DNA from: Candidatus Bipolaricaulota bacterium | Lineage (GTDB): Bacteria; Bipolaricaulota; Bipolaricaulia; RBG-16-55-9 | Length of the DNA: 5,129 bases | Direction: 5' to 3' | Assembly (NCBI GenBank): GCA_027021605.1 | Contig: JALUUA010000367.1 | Span: 1 to 5,129, forward strand | Shown: positions 1-5,107 of the stretch, piece by piece | How the letters are laid out: every line of letters begins with the position of its first letter | Position numbering within the stretch: the first letter of the stretch is position 1 | The notes under the pieces: generated by a model | The model's database searches: none | Told to the model about the DNA's origin: nothing | What the model saw: only the letters and a program-made list of their open reading frames with translations | Program-made: the position numbers and the translations under genes

Positions 1-1233
1 CTGCTCCAACTCTTCTGTGCTGAGATACTGCCGCACGCGCCCGTCGGCTTGGAGAAGCTCTTTGAGGTGCTTGCCGGAGCGCTCCCCCTCCAGCGCTTTC
101 TCCCGGAGGAGTTCGTGGGCCTCCTTGCGGCTCATCCCCTTGTCGATGAGCGCAAGCAGCACGGCCTGGGAGAAGATCGCCCCCCGGGAGAGTTCGAGAT
201 TTTGCCGCATGCGCTCCGCGTCCACGTGGAGGTTCTCTATAACCCCGCGCATCCTGACGAGCATGTAGTGCAGCGCGAGGAAGCTGTCGGGGATCACGAC
301 GCGCTCCACGGACGAGCGCGTGAGGTCTTGCTCGTGCCAGACGGGCATGTTTTCCAAGGCGGCCAGGGCGTTCACCCGCACGATCCGCGCCAGCCCGGAG
401 AGCGTCTCCGAGGTCGAGGGGTTCTGCTTGTGGGGCATGGACGACGACCCGTGGGGCCGCCCCTCGCGTACCTCCCCCAATTCCGTGCGGTGCAGGTTTC
501 GGATTTCGGTGGCCATCTTCTCCAGCGTCCCGGCGGTGATCGCCAGCGCCGTGAGCACCTGGGCGTGGCGGTCCCGCTGGAGGGCTTGGTTCGTGACGGG
601 CGCGGGCTTCAAACCCAGTCGGGCGCAGACGATCTCCTCCACGCGGGGGTCCACGTTGGCGTACGTCCCCACGGACCCCGAGATCTTGCCCACCGAGATG
701 GCGTCCCGGGCGGCCTCCAGGCGCCCCCGATCCCGCTGCAGCTCGGCGTACCACAGCAAGAGCTTGAGCCCGAAGGTGAGGGGCTCGGCGTGCATCCCGT
801 GGGTGCGGCCCACCATCACGGTGTGCTTGTGCTCTTGGGCCCGCCGTCCCACAACACCCGCGAGCTTGTCCAGCTCTTCCAGGAGGAGATCGAGCCCCCG
901 CGCCATGGCGAGCGAGCGGGCCGTGTCCACCACGTCGTAGGACGTGAGCCCCCGGTGCAAAAAACGCCCCTCCGGCCCCACCTTCTCCTCGAGCATCCGC
1001 ACGAACGCGAGGACGTCGTGCCCGATTTCGCGCTCGATCGCCTGGGCTCTCTCCACGTCGCGCTCCGTCAGCTCGGAGAGCCTCTCCCGGACGGTGCGGG
1101 CGGCCTCCTTGGGGATCTGGCCCAGCTCCGCCTGGGCCTCGACGACGGCAAGCTCGACCTCGAGCCAGCGCTCGTACTGCGCCCGCTCGGTCCACAGCTC
1201 CTTCATCGGCGGGAGGGAGTAGCGCTCGATCAT
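1..1233 (-). CDS. purB: Adenylosuccinate lyase, C-terminal end cut off by the window edge
   Basis: This cytosolic enzyme of purine synthesis removes fumarate from SAICAR and from adenylosuccinate. 411 codons are visible with no stop; family members are about 430 residues, so only the last stretch is missing. The fumarase/aspartase-superfamily landmarks are in order: GLTSYDVVDTA near residues 95-105, GRTHGMHAEP at 142-151 with the likely catalytic His145, GKISGSVGTYAN at 182-193, QRDRH at 219-223, and the flexible signature loop GSSSMPHKQNP at 262-272 with the likely catalytic Ser264. WHEQDLTRSSVER (299-311) follows. The ATG at 1233-1231 overlaps the TGA of ribD as ATGA, with GGTGA six bases upstream, so translation is probably coupled to ribD. 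The family often reads TSSD or TSTD where this has TSYD; otherwise nothing is missing. The identification is secure. Confidence 0.97.
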   Translation of the reverse strand, partial: MIERYSLPPMKELWTERAQYERWLEVELAVVEAQAELGQIPKEAARTVRERLSELTERDVERAQAIEREIGHDVLAFVRMLEEKVGPEGRFLHRGLTSYDVVDTARSLAMARGLDLLLEELDKLAGVVGRRAQEHKHTVMVGRTHGMHAEPLTFGLKLLLWYAELQRDRGRLEAARDAISVGKISGSVGTYANVDPRVEEIVCARLGLKPAPVTNQALQRDRHAQVLTALAITAGTLEKMATEIRNLHRTELGEVREGRPHGSSSMPHKQNPSTSETLSGLARIVRVNALAALENMPVWHEQDLTRSSVERVVIPDSFLALHYMLVRMRGVIENLHVDAERMRQNLELSRGAIFSQAVLLALIDKGMSRKEAHELLREKALEGERSGKHLKELLQADGRVRQYLSTEELEQ

Positions 1234-2396
1234 CTCCGTTCACCCGGGGAGTCAGGGTAGCGCAAATACCCCTCGATCACCACGTCGGGGCCCCGTTGCC
1301 TCACCTCGACATCGCTCAGGGAGAGGGCCTCGGCCATGCGCGCGACGCCCCTTCCCGCCAGGGGCGTGGGAGCCTCTCGGCCCCCTACGAGCTTCGGGGC
1401 GACGAACGCGACGACCTTGTCCACCAGCCCCTGCTCCACGAAGGAGGCCGCTACCGTGGGCCCTCCCTCCACGAGCAGGCTGTCCCACGCCCGCTCCCCC
1501 ATGCGCCGGAGCAGGGCCGGGAGATCCACGCGCCCCTCCGGGCCGGGGGGAAGCCTCCAGATCTCGATGGGGGGGGAAGCGTCCAGCTCCTTGAGGGCCC
1601 GTTCGTGTTCGGGGGACATCTCGACCGTGGCGATCACGGTGGGCGCTTCGCTCTCCACCCTGAGGATCTTTGAGTGAGGAGGGATGCGCCCCCGGGAGTC
1701 GAGCACGATCCTTGCGGGGTCCGGCCCCTCACATCGCCTCACGGTGAGTTGGGGGTCGTCGTGAAGGACGGTCCCGATCCCCACGAGCACGGCGGCGTAG
1801 CGGGCCCGCAGCCTGTGGGCATATCGCCGGGATGCCTCCGAGGAGATCCACCGGGAGTCGCCCGTGACGGTGGCGACCTTCCCGTCGAGGGTCATCGCGT
1901 ACTTGAGGGTCACAAAGGGGAGCCCCGTGCGGGCGTACTTGACCCGGATCTCGTTGAGCTTTTGGGCCTCGCGCTCCAAGACGCCCTCGACGACCTCGAG
2001 GCCCGCTTCCCTCAGCTGCTGGATGCCGCGGCCGTCGATTTGGGGGGTGGGATCGCGCGTGGCCACCACCACCCGGCGGATGCCCGCCTCGAGGATCGCC
2101 TCCACGCAGGGCGGGGTGCGCTTGCCCTCGTACCGAACGCAGGGCTCCCAGTTCACGTAGAGTTCGGCCCCTTCCGCTTGGGCCCCGGCCCGCTTAAGCG
2201 CCAGCGCCTCGGCGTGTGGGCCCCCGAAGCGCTCGTGATGGGCTTCCGCGACGACGCGATCGCCCCGGACGACGACGGCCCCCACCAGGGGGTTGGGGTT
2301 CGTGCGCCCCCAGCCCCGCTCGGCCAGCGCCAGCGCCCGGCGCATGAAATGCTCGTCCCGCTCCCGCTCTTGCTCTCGCTCTCGACCCCCGACCAT
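1230..2396 (-). CDS. ribD: Bifunctional riboflavin biosynthesis deaminase/reductase RibD
   Basis: RibD deaminates 2,5-diamino-6-ribosylamino-pyrimidinone 5'-phosphate and then reduces the ribosyl group with NADPH, steps two and three of riboflavin synthesis from GTP. The 388-residue length is normal for the fused enzyme. The N-terminal deaminase domain (about 14-145) has TNPNPLVGAVVV (32-43), HAE with zinc ligand His61 and proton-shuttling Glu63, and zinc cysteines Cys86 (EPC) and Cys97 (TPPC). The C-terminal reductase domain (about 160-385) has LDGKVA (170-175), DSRWISS (180-186), GIGTVLHDDPQLTVR (206-220) and LLVEGGPT (307-314). The zinc-cysteine loop is two residues longer than in E. coli and B. 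subtilis and lacks their SH. Residues 5-15 are an Arg/Glu tract ahead of the usual family start. The ATG at 2396 has only a G-run before it; the gene begins 45 bases after the Crp-type regulator's stop and is probably cotranscribed. No FMN riboswitch was seen upstream. Confidence 0.96.
   Translation of the reverse strand: MVGGREREQERERDEHFMRRALALAERGWGRTNPNPLVGAVVVRGDRVVAEAHHERFGGPHAEALALKRAGAQAEGAELYVNWEPCVRYEGKRTPPCVEAILEAGIRRVVVATRDPTPQIDGRGIQQLREAGLEVVEGVLEREAQKLNEIRVKYARTGLPFVTLKYAMTLDGKVATVTGDSRWISSEASRRYAHRLRARYAAVLVGIGTVLHDDPQLTVRRCEGPDPARIVLDSRGRIPPHSKILRVESEAPTVIATVEMSPEHERALKELDASPPIEIWRLPPGPEGRVDLPALLRRMGERAWDSLLVEGGPTVAASFVEQGLVDKVVAFVAPKLVGGREAPTPLAGRGVARMAEALSLSDVEVRQRGPDVVIEGYLRYPDSPGERR
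1240..1244 (-). promoter_or_regulatory. Ribosome binding site of purB inside the ribD end
   Basis: On the minus strand GGTGA lies six bases before the purB ATG, within the last codons of ribD. A GGAG also directly abuts the ATG but is too close to act well. Together with the ATGA start/stop overlap (1230-1233) this points to re-initiation by ribosomes finishing ribD. Confidence 0.6.
2352..2384 (-). repeat. Hexanucleotide-like repeat encoding an Arg-Glu tract at the RibD N-terminus
   Basis: Codons 5 to 15 of ribD read Arg-Glu-Arg-Glu-Gln-Glu-Arg-Glu-Arg-Asp-Glu, encoded by variants of CGAGAG/CGGGAG. It precedes the conserved part of the deaminase domain (FMRRALALA from residue 17) and so looks like a charged extension. 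A start at Met18 (2345) would remove it, but would also remove the short conserved lead-in of the domain and has no good ribosome binding site. Confidence 0.6.
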
Positions 2397-2441
2397 CCCC
2401 CCGCAGAATAGGCGCCCGTCTACGCCGTTGCAAGGGGTCTG

Positions 2442-3146
2442 TTAGTTGGTCGAGGCCCCGTCGAACTCCTTCTCCTCGAGGGAGGCCCGCTCGATCAGCT
2501 TGGGTAGATCGACGATCTCGATGTGATAGCGCTGCTTTTCTAAAAGCCCCTCGGCCTCGAAGCGGTTGAGGAGCATGGTGACGTTCTCGCGGGTTCCGCC
2601 CACCAGCTCGGCGATCTCCTGGTGGGTGACCTTGAAGGCGATCTCCCAGCGGTTGCCCCTTCTCCGCCGGCCGTGGCGGCGAATCAAATACAAAAGCGTT
2701 CGCGCAAGGCGCGTCTCTAAGTCCTTAAAGACCATCTCCTTCAGGCGCTCCTGGACCTCGGCCATGCGCCAGAGGAAGAGCTGCAACAGCCCGATCATCA
2801 GCGGGGCGTTCTCCCGATCCCGGGCTCGGGCCCGCAGCCGCTCCCGCTCGATGACCCAACAGACCGTATCTTCCAGCGCTTCCGCGCTCGAGTCGCGGTG
2901 CTCCTCCCCCACGAGGGCCATCTCCCCAAAGAGGGACCCCGGACCCAGCACGGCGAGCGTCAGGCGCTTCCCGCTCTCGTCCAGGTGGTAGAGCTTCACC
3001 CTTCCCGAGCGGACGTAGTAGGCAGCCGTGTCCTGCTGGCAGGGGCCGTAGATGACCTCCCCCTCCTCGTAGAAGGCTTCCGAGCAGAACGAGGCCAGTT
3101 GTCCTTCGAGGGACTCTCGGGTGCCCTGGTTCCCGCCGTTCTTCAT
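2442..3146 (-). CDS. Crp/Fnr-family transcriptional regulator
   Basis: A 234-residue regulator with the classic Crp layout: effector beta-roll (about 20-100, GLY turns around 29-34 and 46-50, GPGSLFGEMAL at 68-78), long dimer helix (about 112-140) and C-terminal winged helix-turn-helix (about 144-215, VTHQEIAELVGGTRENVTML at 173-192). Arg186-Glu187 of the recognition helix match E. coli CRP Arg180-Glu181, which read TGTGA; the Arg185 equivalent is Met191. In the pocket Gly74-Glu75 and Arg84 are kept, but Ser83 is Asp85 and the cAMP-contacting Thr127-Ser128 align with Val131-Gln132, so the ligand may not be cAMP. No Fnr-type cysteine cluster is present. The start at 3146 was chosen for GGGAGG five bases upstream; an in-frame ATG at 3173 with GGAG is the alternative. 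It is divergent from the plus-strand sensor-domain gene and lies 45 bases ahead of ribD. Confidence 0.95.
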   Translation of the reverse strand: MKNGGNQGTRESLEGQLASFCSEAFYEEGEVIYGPCQQDTAAYYVRSGRVKLYHLDESGKRLTLAVLGPGSLFGEMALVGEEHRDSSAEALEDTVCWVIERERLRARARDRENAPLMIGLLQLFLWRMAEVQERLKEMVFKDLETRLARTLLYLIRRHGRRRRGNRWEIAFKVTHQEIAELVGGTRENVTMLLNRFEAEGLLEKQRYHIEIVDLPKLIERASLEEKEFDGASTN

Positions 3147-3151
3147 ACCTG

Positions 3152-3157
3152 CCTCCC
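3152..3157 (-). promoter_or_regulatory. Ribosome binding site of the Crp-type regulator
   Basis: GGGAGG on the minus strand, five bases before the ATG at 3146, decides the start. The reading frame stays open upstream as far as 3977, so ORF length alone would place the start far too early. A second possible start at 3173 has AGGAG four bases upstream and would add nine residues. Confidence 0.75.
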
Positions 3158-3180
3158 TTTTTTCGGTTCTCATCCTTCTC

Positions 3181-3200
3181 CTTCGCGCTTCTTCGCGCTC
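3181..3200. repeat. Tandem 10-base repeat in the leader of the Crp-type gene
   Basis: CTTCGCGCTT is followed at once by CTTCGCGCTC. Within it GCGC-TTCTTC-GCGC can pair as a small hairpin (3185-3198) in the leader RNA, upstream of both candidate starts of the regulator. The stem is only four base pairs, so a regulatory role is uncertain. Confidence 0.4.
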
Positions 3201-3247
3201 GCGGTCAACCTCCCCGCCCCTCCCCCTCACGGGATTCACTTGCCTTA

Positions 3248-3253
3248 GGGATA
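3248..3253 (-). promoter_or_regulatory. Candidate -10 element of the Crp-type regulator
   Basis: TATCCC on the minus strand, within the small dyad TTA-TCCC-TAA (3245-3254), matches half of TATAAT. It would put transcription start near 3241, giving a leader of about 95 bases. No -35 hexamer is visible at the right distance; instead the CRP-like box 3276-3291 is centred about 42 bases upstream of that start, the class II activator position. The call rests on this spacing. Confidence 0.4.
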
Positions 3254-3275
3254 ACACGGCTTGGGGAGCGCGATC

Positions 3276-3291
3276 TGTGATCCGGGTAACC
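3276..3291. promoter_or_regulatory. CRP-like operator, weaker copy
   Basis: TGTGA-TCCGGG-TAACC has one perfect TGTGA half-site and, after the standard six-base spacer, a second half matching three of five bases of TCACA. It sits next to the candidate regulator promoter at the class II position, suggesting autoregulation. Its centre is 42 bases from that of the stronger box 3318-3333. Confidence 0.45.
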
Positions 3292-3317
3292 GTGAAATCC
3301 CGTGTGGATCGCAAACG

Positions 3318-3333
3318 TGTGATCTTCGTCACC
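3318..3333. promoter_or_regulatory. CRP-like operator, strong copy
   Basis: TGTGA-TCTTCG-TCACC matches nine of ten defined positions of the E. coli CRP consensus TGTGA-N6-TCACA and contains the dyad GTGA-N6-TCAC. It lies in the divergent region between the Crp-type regulator, whose recognition helix keeps the Arg-Glu pair, and the plus-strand sensor-domain gene, so it could act on either promoter. That this regulator binds it is inference. Confidence 0.6.
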
Positions 3334-3375
3334 TGTCGGGGTGCTCCGAGGGCCCCCACCCGCAGACCCTTGCGG

Positions 3376-3404
3376 TTGGAGCCCGAGCGCGGGCGCGGTA
3401 GCCT
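3376..3404 (+). promoter_or_regulatory. Weak candidate promoter of the plus-strand sensor-domain gene
   Basis: TTGGAG and TAGCCT are separated by 17 bases, each matching three of six consensus positions. Transcription would start near 3411, leaving a leader of about 27 bases that includes the strong ribosome binding site. Nothing better is visible between the CRP-like boxes and the GTG, so this is only the best available guess. Confidence 0.2.
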
Positions 3405-3422
3405 GGCCGACAGCGAAGTCCC

Positions 3423-3430
3423 AAGGAGGT
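3423..3430 (+). promoter_or_regulatory. Strong ribosome binding site of the plus-strand gene
   Basis: AAGGAGGT is a perfect anti-Shine-Dalgarno match, seven bases before the GTG at 3438. It is the best ribosome binding site in the window. It sets the start and argues that this short unusual reading frame is translated. Confidence 0.8.
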
Positions 3431-3437
3431 CTCGTTC

Positions 3438-3926
3438 GTGAAAACGGAGGAGAAGGCGGGAAACCCCTTCGGAGGCCCGCTCCTTTGGGAGCGGGTGGAG
3501 GTGGCCTGTGGGGAGGTGCTCTGTCGGCCGGGCGAGCCCGCGGACGCGCTCTACCTCGTCCGCTCCGGCCGCGTGGAGCTGTGGCACGGGGACGGGCGTG
3601 ACCGTGGGAATGGCAATGGAAATGGGAATGGGGATGGAAACGGGGACGGAAACGGAAGCGGTGGAGCCCCTGGGGCGGGGCCGTTCCCAGGACGAGGGCG
3701 AAGGCGGGTGGTCGGGCCCGGGGAGTTCTTCGGGGAGGTGGACCTCGGGCACACGTCGCGGGCGGGGCTCACCTACACCGCGCGGGCCCTGGAGGACTCC
3801 ACCCTGCTGCGCATCGACGGCCGGGGGTTGCTCCAAAGGCTGAGGCAACGTCGCGGGCGTGAGGGGGAGCCCTTGCGCTTGAAGCGACTCCTCGGCTGCG
3901 GCGACCGGCTCCTGTTTCTCTGCTGA
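3438..3926 (+). CDS. Stand-alone cyclic-nucleotide-binding-like domain protein with Gly-Asn/Asp insert, no HTH
   Basis: This 162-residue protein resembles only the sensory half of a Crp/Fnr regulator. The first part of the beta-roll is at about 17-50 (VACGEVLCRPGEPADALYLV from 22, RSGRVELWH 42-50). A low-complexity loop follows at 51-88, with (Gly-Asn/Asp) repeats at 57-74. The roll resumes with RRVVGPGEFFGEVDL (89-103) and the family-typical ALEDSTLL (117-124). A basic helical tail (131-150) resembles a truncated dimer helix, and there is no helix-turn-helix. Gly99-Glu100 of the phosphate-binding cassette are kept, but the phosphate-contacting Arg of the usual RSA motif appears to be Leu111, so cyclic-nucleotide binding is doubtful. 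GTG is the start, with a perfect ribosome binding site. The gene is divergent from the full Crp-type regulator and converges on dnaA. It may be a partner, antagonist or degenerate paralogue of the regulator; the function is unknown. Confidence 0.75.
   Translation: MKTEEKAGNPFGGPLLWERVEVACGEVLCRPGEPADALYLVRSGRVELWHGDGRDRGNGNGNGNGDGNGDGNGSGGAPGAGPFPGRGRRRVVGPGEFFGEVDLGHTSRAGLTYTARALEDSTLLRIDGRGLLQRLRQRRGREGEPLRLKRLLGCGDRLLFLC
3606..3659 (+). repeat. Nine tandem hexanucleotide units encoding Gly-Asn/Asp
   Basis: Nine consecutive in-frame units of the form GGN-RRY (GGGAAT, GGCAAT, GGAAAT, GGGAAT, GGGGAT, GGAAAC, GGGGAC, GGAAAC, GGAAGC) encode Gly alternating with Asn, Asp and finally Ser. They lie in a surface loop between the two halves of the beta-roll. 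A change in unit number would keep frame and only alter loop length. The tract is less GC-rich than its surroundings, consistent with expansion by slippage. Confidence 0.85.
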
Positions 3927-3945
3927 GCGAAAAGCCCGGTGAAAT

Positions 3946-4009
3946 AGAAGAAAAGAAAAAGAAAAGAAGGGGATCAACGCCCGTGCCGGTTCGAGGAATC
4001 GGCCCGGGC
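3946..4009 (-). terminator. Candidate intrinsic terminator of dnaA
   Basis: On the dnaA transcript a ten-pair stem with one G-A mismatch (arms 4000-4009 and 3979-3988, 11-base loop) lies in the last codons. After the TGA comes an uninterrupted 28-base pyrimidine tract (3973-3946) with U-runs of four, five and four. The U-rich part begins about ten bases after the stem rather than directly, so it is not textbook. It is the only terminator-like element between the converging genes. Confidence 0.4.
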
Positions 4010-5062
4010 GCGCAGGGCTTCTTTAAGCTCCTCGATCTCGCTGCAGAAGAGCGGGGCTTTGAGCAGCTCCTTCACCTTGCGGTAGGCGTGCATCACGGTG
4101 GAGTGGTCGCGGCGACCGAACGCCTGTCCGATGGCGGGGAAGGAGCTGTGGGTGAGCTCGCGGGCCAGGTAGATGGCGACGTGCCGGGCTTGGGCGATCC
4201 GGCGCTCCCGGCTGCTCCCCTCCAGGTCGCCGACGGTGACCTCGTAGCGACGGGCGACCTCCTGTTTGATTGTCTCGATGTCCAAGGCGGGCTCGCCGTC
4301 GTCGGGGGGGTCTTGGGGGAGGACCTCCTCGAGGAGCTCGGGCCGGGGGATCTGGCCCTGGAGGTCCGCGTAGGCCGCGGCGCGGATGAGCGCCCCCTCC
4401 AGCGCCCGCACGCTGGAGGTGACCCTCCGGGCGATCAGCTCCAGGACGTCGTTGTCGAGGATGAGCCCCATCTCCTTCGCTTTGGCCCTTAGGATCGCCA
4501 GCCGGGTCTCGTAGTTGGGCGGCTGGATATCCGCGACCAACCCCCAGCGGAACCGGGAGACGAGCCGCTCCTGGAGGTGGGAGAGCTCCTCCGGGGGGCG
4601 GTCGCTGCTGAGCACGATCTGTCGGCCCTTCTCGTAGAGCTCGTTGAAGGTGTGGAAGAGCTCCTCCTGGGTGCCCTCCTTGTCCTTGAAGAAGTGGACG
4701 TCGTCGATGAGGAGGATGTCCACGGTTCGGTACTTGCGGCGGAAGCGCTCCATGCGGTTCTGGCGGATGGCGTGGATGAGCTCGATGGCGAAGCGCTCGG
4801 AGGTGATGTAGATCACCCGGAGCCAGGGCTGCGCCCGCAGCACCTCGTTGCCGATGGCGTGAAGCAAGTGCGTTTTCCCCAAGCCGACTTTCCCGTAGAG
4901 GAAGAGGGGGTTATACGCTTGGCCGGGGGAGTCGGCCACGGCCTGGCAGGCCGCACACGCCAGGAGGTTCCCGTCGCCCTTGACGAAGCGCTCGAAGGTG
5001 TACTCGGGCTTGAGGGCAGAGGATTCGCTCTCCGCTGTGTGTGAGGTGCCTACGACGGCCAT
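3974..5062 (-). CDS. dnaA: Chromosomal replication initiator DnaA, short form apparently lacking domain I
   Basis: DnaA binds DnaA boxes at oriC, oligomerises with ATP and opens the duplex. This 362-residue form has the complete AAA+ domain III (about 19-250): YTFERFV (21-27), Walker A GKVGLGKT (57-64), Walker B ILLIDDVHFF (116-125), sensor region LSSDRPP (151-157), arginine finger in SRFRWGL (Arg170 within 169-175) and sensor II SSVRALEGAL (216-225). Domain IV (about 262-362) carries the DNA-binding signature FGRRDHSTVMHAYRKV (315-330). Typical DnaA is about 440-460 residues; only about 18 residues precede domain III here, so the helicase-recruiting domain I and linker are absent from this start. 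ATG 5062 was chosen for GGGAGGA six bases upstream; GTG 5077 is in frame but overlaps that site. The frame has no stop up to the window edge, so a longer N-terminus beyond 5129 cannot be excluded. Confidence 0.96.
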   Translation of the reverse strand: MAVVGTSHTAESESSALKPEYTFERFVKGDGNLLACAACQAVADSPGQAYNPLFLYGKVGLGKTHLLHAIGNEVLRAQPWLRVIYITSERFAIELIHAIRQNRMERFRRKYRTVDILLIDDVHFFKDKEGTQEELFHTFNELYEKGRQIVLSSDRPPEELSHLQERLVSRFRWGLVADIQPPNYETRLAILRAKAKEMGLILDNDVLELIARRVTSSVRALEGALIRAAAYADLQGQIPRPELLEEVLPQDPPDDGEPALDIETIKQEVARRYEVTVGDLEGSSRERRIAQARHVAIYLARELTHSSFPAIGQAFGRRDHSTVMHAYRKVKELLKAPLFCSEIEELKEALRARADSSNRHGR

Positions 5063-5068
5063 GATCGC

Positions 5069-5075
5069 TCCTCCC
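5069..5075 (-). promoter_or_regulatory. Ribosome binding site of dnaA
   Basis: GGGAGGA on the minus strand, six bases before the ATG at 5062, favours that start over the in-frame GTG at 5077 and supports a genuinely short N-terminus. Confidence 0.75.
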
Positions 5076-5089
5076 ACTGCTCCGCGGGA

Positions 5090-5107
5090 GACCGGGGGGT
5101 ACCGGTC
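5090..5107. promoter_or_regulatory. Perfect inverted repeat upstream of dnaA
   Basis: GACCGG-GGGGTA-CCGGTC is a perfect six-base dyad with a six-base centre, fifteen bases upstream of the dnaA ribosome binding site. It could be an operator or a leader-RNA hairpin. It matches neither a DnaA box nor the TGTGA boxes elsewhere in the window. No convincing dnaA promoter is visible in the 67 bases between the start codon and the window edge. Confidence 0.4.

Noticed and set aside
49..1260. 403-codon plus-strand open frame
   Set aside because: It is antisense to purB, whose minus-strand frame has all the family motifs. The plus translation is a low-complexity Gly/His/Pro/Arg product typical of GC-rich shadow frames.
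1674..2411. 245-codon plus-strand open frame
   Set aside because: It is antisense to ribD and has no recognisable motif or ribosome binding site.
2397..2441. FMN riboswitch or terminator ahead of ribD
   Set aside because: The gap is only 45 bases, far shorter than an FMN aptamer, and shows no stem with a U-tract.
3303..3311. Possible DnaA box TGTGGATCG in the intergenic region
   Set aside because: It matches seven of nine bases of TGTGGATAA, is a single copy, and has no AT-rich unwinding element or box cluster. It is insufficient to call an origin.
3606..3659. Short direct repeats considered as a CRISPR array
   Set aside because: The units are six bases, contiguous, without spacers, and in frame within a coding sequence.
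3551..3772. Minus-strand frame with Pro-Phe-Pro-Ser repeats
   Set aside because: It is the complement of the Gly-Asn/Asp hexanucleotide tract; the plus-strand frame has the ribosome binding site and domain similarity.
3147..3977. Upstream extension of the Crp-type frame to 511 codons on the minus strand
   Set aside because: The extension runs through the divergent regulatory region and antisense to the sensor gene. It has Pro/Arg-rich low complexity, and the proper start with GGGAGG is at 3146.
3983..5044. Two plus-strand open frames opposite dnaA (3983-4492 and 4577-5044)
   Set aside because: They are shadows of the dnaA coding strand, rich in Gly, Val, Leu and Glu without motifs.
5063..5077. 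GTG start of dnaA at 5077
   Set aside because: It would place the strong GGGAGGA site inside the coding sequence; the ATG at 5062 has that site at ideal spacing.
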